A stretch of DNA of 38,400 nt from JBLHGN01 sp047616325 (GTDB lineage Bacteria; Pseudomonadota; Gammaproteobacteria; Pseudomonadales; Cellvibrionaceae), in contig JBLHGN010000003.1 in assembly GCA_047616325.1 (NCBI GenBank), positions 1 through 38,400 of the forward strand. The letters run 5' to 3'. The notes beneath the pieces are model-generated. The model was not told the DNA's origin, ran no database searches, and was given only the letters and a program-made list of their open reading frames with translations. The stretch's first letter is position 1. Each line of letters opens with the position of its first letter. The position numbers and the translations under genes are program-made. Positions 35,215 to 38,400 of this stretch are shown here, in pieces.

Positions 35215-36416
35215 GAAGAGTGTACGCGCACACGGCATTTGTCTGCAGCGCGCTGCTCTTCCCGACCCTACTCTTTCGCACCCAACGCTTAAATACCCTG
35301 CTCTTATGCACCCTACTCTTATGCACCCAAATTGCCGCGTGCACTAGTGATATGGGCGAGCAAAAAACCGCTTACAATTGGAACTTGCCTGCACATTTCC
35401 CAAGCCCATTAGTGCCCAAAGAAAACCCCATTAGCGATGCAAAAGTTGAACTGGGCCGCTACCTTTTTTACGACACGCGCTTATCAGGCAATCAGACGCA
35501 AGCCTGCGCCTCGTGCCATCAGCAGTCTCACGCCTTTGCTGAAGCTAGTGCGGTGACCGTGGGCTCGACTGGGCAGGCGCACCACCGCAACTCCCTTAGC
35601 CTTACTAACGTAGCCTTTAACAACGCCTATACTTGGGCCCACGGTGAACTTACTACCTTAGAACGACAAATCATAATTCCCATGTTTGGTGAAAACCCTA
35701 TAGAACTGAATGTTAGCGGTCACGAAAAAGAAGTACTTGAGCGTTTTAATAGCAACCCCAAATATTTGCCTCTATTCAATGCCGCATTTCCCAGTGATAA
35801 AAGTCCGATCAATTTCAACAATATAGTCAAGGCAATCGCCAGTTTTGTGCGCAGTTTAACGTCATTTAATTCACCTTTTGACCGCTATGCCTATTACGCC
35901 GAAGACGAAGCACTGACACCGTCACAATTAAGGGGGCTGGCTATTTTCATGTCCGAAAAAACAGAGTGCCGCCATTGTCATAGTGGCTTTAATTTTAGCC
36001 AGTCCACAACACACGCCACCACCCTTACTCAAAAACCTTATCACAACACCGGCCTCTACAAGCCACAAATTCCCCCGCCAAATTTTGATGAAGGCCTATT
36101 TAACGTAACTTTCAGGCAAGAAGACAGGGGCTTGTTCCGCGCGCCCACGCTGCGCAACTTAAAATATTCGGCACCCTATATGCACGACGGCAGCATTGCT
36201 ACGCTTGCAGAGGTGATTGACTTCTACGCTGCTGGCGGTCGCAATATTGATAAAGGCACCCTGCAAGGCGACGGACGAAAACATCCCAATAAAAGTATTT
36301 TTTTACACGGCTTTGAATTAACGGAGGAAGAAAAACAGGACTTGCTCGATTTTTTAAGCACGCTTAACGATGAGAGTTTTATTGCCAACGCTGCACACGC
36401 CAAGCCCTTTAATTAA
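35211..36416 (+). CDS. MbnH family di-haem cytochrome c peroxidase-like protein
   Basis: A 401-aa periplasmic di-haem enzyme of the bacterial cytochrome c peroxidase/MauG superfamily. CxxCH haem sites lie at residues 99-103 (CASCH) and about 253-257 (CRHCH). The family stretch RGLFRAPTLRNLKYSAPYMHDG is in the C-terminal half (split here as RAPTLRNL and APYMHDGS). The N-terminal lipobox IAAC at 41-44 suggests a lipoprotein. The signal region is unusually long and contains repeated LLCT units from a 15-bp tandem duplication (about 35298-35327). The ATG at 35211 overlaps the MbnP stop. MbnH enzymes oxidise a Trp on the partner MbnP. Confidence 0.9.
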   Translation: MRRVYAHTAFVCSALLFPTLLFRTQRLNTLLLCTLLLCTQIAACTSDMGEQKTAYNWNLPAHFPSPLVPKENPISDAKVELGRYLFYDTRLSGNQTQACASCHQQSHAFAEASAVTVGSTGQAHHRNSLSLTNVAFNNAYTWAHGELTTLERQIIIPMFGENPIELNVSGHEKEVLERFNSNPKYLPLFNAAFPSDKSPINFNNIVKAIASFVRSLTSFNSPFDRYAYYAEDEALTPSQLRGLAIFMSEKTECRHCHSGFNFSQSTTHATTLTQKPYHNTGLYKPQIPPPNFDEGLFNVTFRQEDRGLFRAPTLRNLKYSAPYMHDGSIATLAEVIDFYAAGGRNIDKGTLQGDGRKHPNKSIFLHGFELTEEEKQDLLDFLSTLNDESFIANAAHAKPFN

Positions 36417-36422
36417 CACACA

Positions 36423-37037
36423 CTAATCTTGTAAAATAAGCTCAGCACCACGAGCTAAAATAAAGGCGTGTAGGGTATCCATATACCCAGCAGAGAGAGA
36501 CACATCAAAAATAATAGCCTCACCGTACACGACTTTATCCAGTACACCATCGTGAAGACCAAGCCAGTGCCGCAAGGGCTGCTCCAAGGCGTAAGTTCCA
36601 CTCACTTTGGCACTTACCAATATACGATGTTCCACGGTGGTGAGCGTGTCCATAGCTAATTGGGCCGCACTTGAATAGGCCCGCACAAGCCCACCGGCAC
36701 CCAACTTAATACCGCCAAAATAGCGGATGACTACCAACACAATATTACCCACAGACTTGTGCTGCAGCACATTTAATATGGGTTTACCTGCGGTACCACT
36801 GGGCTCACCATCGTCAGACATCGCTGCGGTAAGCGGCGAGCATGGGTCGCCAATCAGATAGGCCCAACAGTGGTGGCGCGCATCGGCATAGTCTGCTTTG
36901 GCCTGCCCTACGCACTGCAAAGCCCTGTCGCGATCTTCCGCAAAGGCCGCCCGCGCAATAAAACGACTTTTTTTGATTTCGTACTCCACCTGCACTGTAG
37001 CTTCGGGCACTAAGTAACTGTGATGACTATTTTTCAT
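36423..37037 (-). CDS. yigZ: YigZ/IMPACT family protein
   Basis: A 204-aa protein of the YigZ/UPF0029 (IMPACT) family. The signature DDGEPSGTAGKPILNVL (about residues 74-90) and IRYFGGIKLGAGGLVRAYS (about 103-121) are intact. The C-terminal alpha/beta domain resembles part of EF-G; members may bind nucleic acid or ribosomal components, but the role is not settled. It faces the mbnH gene tail to tail with a 6-bp gap, so the two must share or lack terminators. The ribosome site is weak (AGTGATCC). Confidence 0.93.
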   Translation of the reverse strand: MKNSHHSYLVPEATVQVEYEIKKSRFIARAAFAEDRDRALQCVGQAKADYADARHHCWAYLIGDPCSPLTAAMSDDGEPSGTAGKPILNVLQHKSVGNIVLVVIRYFGGIKLGAGGLVRAYSSAAQLAMDTLTTVEHRILVSAKVSGTYALEQPLRHWLGLHDGVLDKVVYGEAIIFDVSLSAGYMDTLHAFILARGAELILQD

Positions 37038-37125
37038 GGATCACTTTTTTTGCCCTTATGGCGGTGGTTTTTCTAGGGCAGGCTGGTGTACTGTAGCGCC
37101 CTTTAATTGGATATTTTGAGAACAA

Positions 37126-37464
37126 ATGAAAACCCGAGAAGTAATTTCCGCAACTGAAGTTGATTTGGCCCCAAAATTAAAGCTAATGAAGCTTAAAGAG
37201 CTGGAAAAACACGCACAAAACATCATTGGTAAGTTGGGCGGTGACAACTACGATGAAATGCTTCGCGCCGTCATTAAAGCCATTCCAAACCTAGATACTA
37301 GCGACGAAACGGCCCAGCGCTATAAAACGATCCAATCGCTCATTCAAAGCCATATCACAAAGAATAGCGACACGGGCAATATGGATTTGATGGAGCGTTT
37401 AACAGTAATTCTCATGGTTATAGTAGCGAAGAAATTTCAGGCCATTCACAAGGCCAAAACTTAA
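37126..37464 (+). CDS. Small helical protein of unknown function
   Basis: 112 aa, rich in Lys, Glu and Leu, predicted largely helical (ATEVDLAPKLKLMKLKELEK, then HAQNIIGKLGG), with no signal peptide or motif I recognise. The ATG at 37126 follows TGAGAA. It is divergent from yigZ, and the 88-bp gap must hold both promoters. Probably a real gene from its codon use and clean frame. Confidence 0.65.
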   Translation: MKTREVISATEVDLAPKLKLMKLKELEKHAQNIIGKLGGDNYDEMLRAVIKAIPNLDTSDETAQRYKTIQSLIQSHITKNSDTGNMDLMERLTVILMVIVAKKFQAIHKAKT

Positions 37465-37687
37465 ACACTGCTGCCTATGCTGAGAAATCGCAATACCTTA
37501 GCTCCGGTTTTTAAGCTTTCCGATATCCCTTCTGTTGGCAGCGCACACACAAAACCACGAATTGAATCTGTCACGTAAACGTTGTCACTAGCCACAATAC
37601 CCTCCGCCAGCACTATGCCAGAAAACACCGTAATGGCGAAAATGACTATCGAATACAGTTCAATATTTTATTCATATTCATATTCAT
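37461..37687 (-). pseudogene. Short secreted-protein-like ORF with probable frameshift
   Basis: An ATG at 37687 begins MNMNMNKILNCIR (three ATGAAT units from the repeat at 37670-37687) and then stops. In the next frame a hydrophobic signal-like IVIFAITVFSGIVLA is followed by EGIVASDNVYVTDSIRGFV and runs to a stop at 37461. The two parts fit one small exported protein with a frameshift near 37645. The call rests on this pattern only, and the rest may be a decayed propeller-like protein. Confidence 0.35.
37670..37687. repeat. Hexanucleotide tandem repeat (ATTCAT)3
   Basis: Three exact units over the possible start codon of the ORF at 37461-37687. Confidence 0.85.
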
Positions 37688-37817
37688 ATATTTTCTCAAA
37701 GCTCTTGAGAAAAACCCAAGTCGACATTGAACCAATAAACCGTTTCAACCACACCCACTTCAGCGAATAGCGAGTCAAAGTAAAGCAATTGAAACATGAC
37801 TTAATCGCCTCATATAT

Positions 37818-37967
37818 CTAAATTTCGTAACGATTATTTCTAAACCAAATAGCGCCTAACAAGAAGGCTGCGGCTATCACCATGCCTATCCAAATTTCGG
37901 GATCATCCATAAAGCCTTTGATAATTTCAGCAACAGCAGCGCCGGGATTCCCTGAATCGTGCCCCAT
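37818..37967 (-). CDS. Possible small single-pass membrane protein
   Basis: A 49-aa frame, MGHDSGNPGAAVAEIIKGF then DDPEIWIGMVIAAAFLLG, ending RNNRYEI. One clear membrane helix with an acidic loop before it and a basic tail suggests a real micropeptide. GGGGG lies just before the ATG but is very close. No neighbour explains it. Confidence 0.4.
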   Translation of the reverse strand: MGHDSGNPGAAVAEIIKGFMDDPEIWIGMVIAAAFLLGAIWFRNNRYEI

Positions 37968-38021
37968 TCCCCCTGTGTCAGGCTAGTTGTCGCTTCTAAT
38001 TTCTTAGTTAGAGGCGTCAAA

Positions 38022-38400
38022 ATGAGAGTAAAATTCACACAATCGTTCAAAATTCAAGCCGTTGAGAAGGCCTTACTTCGCCCGAATGGGGTTACAATAA
38101 AGGAAGTCGCCGACGGTTTGGGTGTTGGTCATTCTACCTTAGGGAAATGGTTGATAAGATCAAGGAGTCACACATTTGAATCACCTTCACCGAGGAATAT
38201 TAAAGCTATGAGCCAGGAAAAACGCCCGGAAGACTGGAATACCGAAGACAGGATGGAGATGGTCATAACTTGAGGCTCGTTGGAGGGTGAAGCTTTCAAT
38301 GGTTATTGCCGAGAAGCAGGCGTTTACCCTCATCATATTAAACAATGGAAGCATGATTTCGTAACGGGAGCCAATTCAAAATCCCACGTTACGTCAGCGT
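38022..38400 (+). pseudogene. IS3-type transposase OrfA, interrupted and cut by window edge
   Basis: Starts MRVKFTQSFKIQAVEKAL with GAGG seven bases upstream. A helix-turn-helix (VTIKEVADGLGVGHSTLGKWL) is followed by a basic linker and RPEDWNTEDRMEMVIT. A TGA at 38271-38273 then interrupts the frame, but the same frame continues FNGYCREAGVYPHHIKQWKH, the second helix-turn-helix block of such OrfA proteins. It is therefore probably an inactive copy. The rest of the element, including OrfB, would lie to the right of the window. Confidence 0.7.

Overview
The window looks like chromosome from a marine gammaproteobacterium of the Cellvibrionaceae type (Saccharophagus/Teredinibacter-like). This is inferred from moderate GC, the MbnP/MbnH pair, a type III glutamine synthetase, a GlyGly-CTERM-like protein end, and remnants of TonB-receptor and LacI genes. 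No species assignment was possible from sequence alone.

Positions 1-17,091 hold one leftward gene block for a phage-tail-like contractile injection system (CIS, related to Afp/PVC/eCIS). In transcription order the genes are: a degenerate receiver-like protein, a Pvc16/DUF4255 tail terminator, an unknown 294-aa protein, sheath 1, tube 1, a giant 1028-aa second sheath, tube 2, a tube adaptor with a glycine-rich tail, a 58-aa small protein, a gp27-like hub, a gp5-like spike, a 714-aa protein with a C-terminal membrane segment, gp25, baseplate J and a truncated further protein. Many junctions overlap (ATGA, TAATG), which suggests translational coupling. PAAR, tape measure, fibre, AAA+ ATPase and cargo genes are not seen and would have to lie to the left. 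A NarL/LuxR-type regulator with an atypical receiver lies just upstream on the same strand.

Positions about 18,960-22,560 are a mobile-element graveyard. It holds a group II intron reverse-transcriptase fragment, a 692-bp element with 28-bp terminal inverted repeats carrying a cysteine-rich ORF, an IS110 transposase tail and a frameshifted IS91 transposase. An intact DUF1631 gene follows (22,594-25,173), then a small DDE-transposase scrap.

Positions 26,282-28,879 form a nitrogen module: glnN (type III glutamine synthetase) with its own terminator, a good sigma-54 promoter candidate and an NtrC-like site about 133 bp upstream of the predicted transcription start. A perfect 23-bp-stem hairpin lies further upstream. 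Positions 29,145-31,320 contain decaying genes: an Asp/Glu racemase, a LacI-family regulator, a TonB-dependent receptor and an acetyltransferase.

The right end carries a secreted choice-of-anchor-B/Calx-beta protein, a copper-related MbnP-MbnH lipoprotein pair behind a promoter with a direct repeat, a YigZ/IMPACT protein, a small unknown gene, two doubtful short ORFs and a truncated transposase OrfA. Short tandem duplications, inside and between genes, recur throughout the window.
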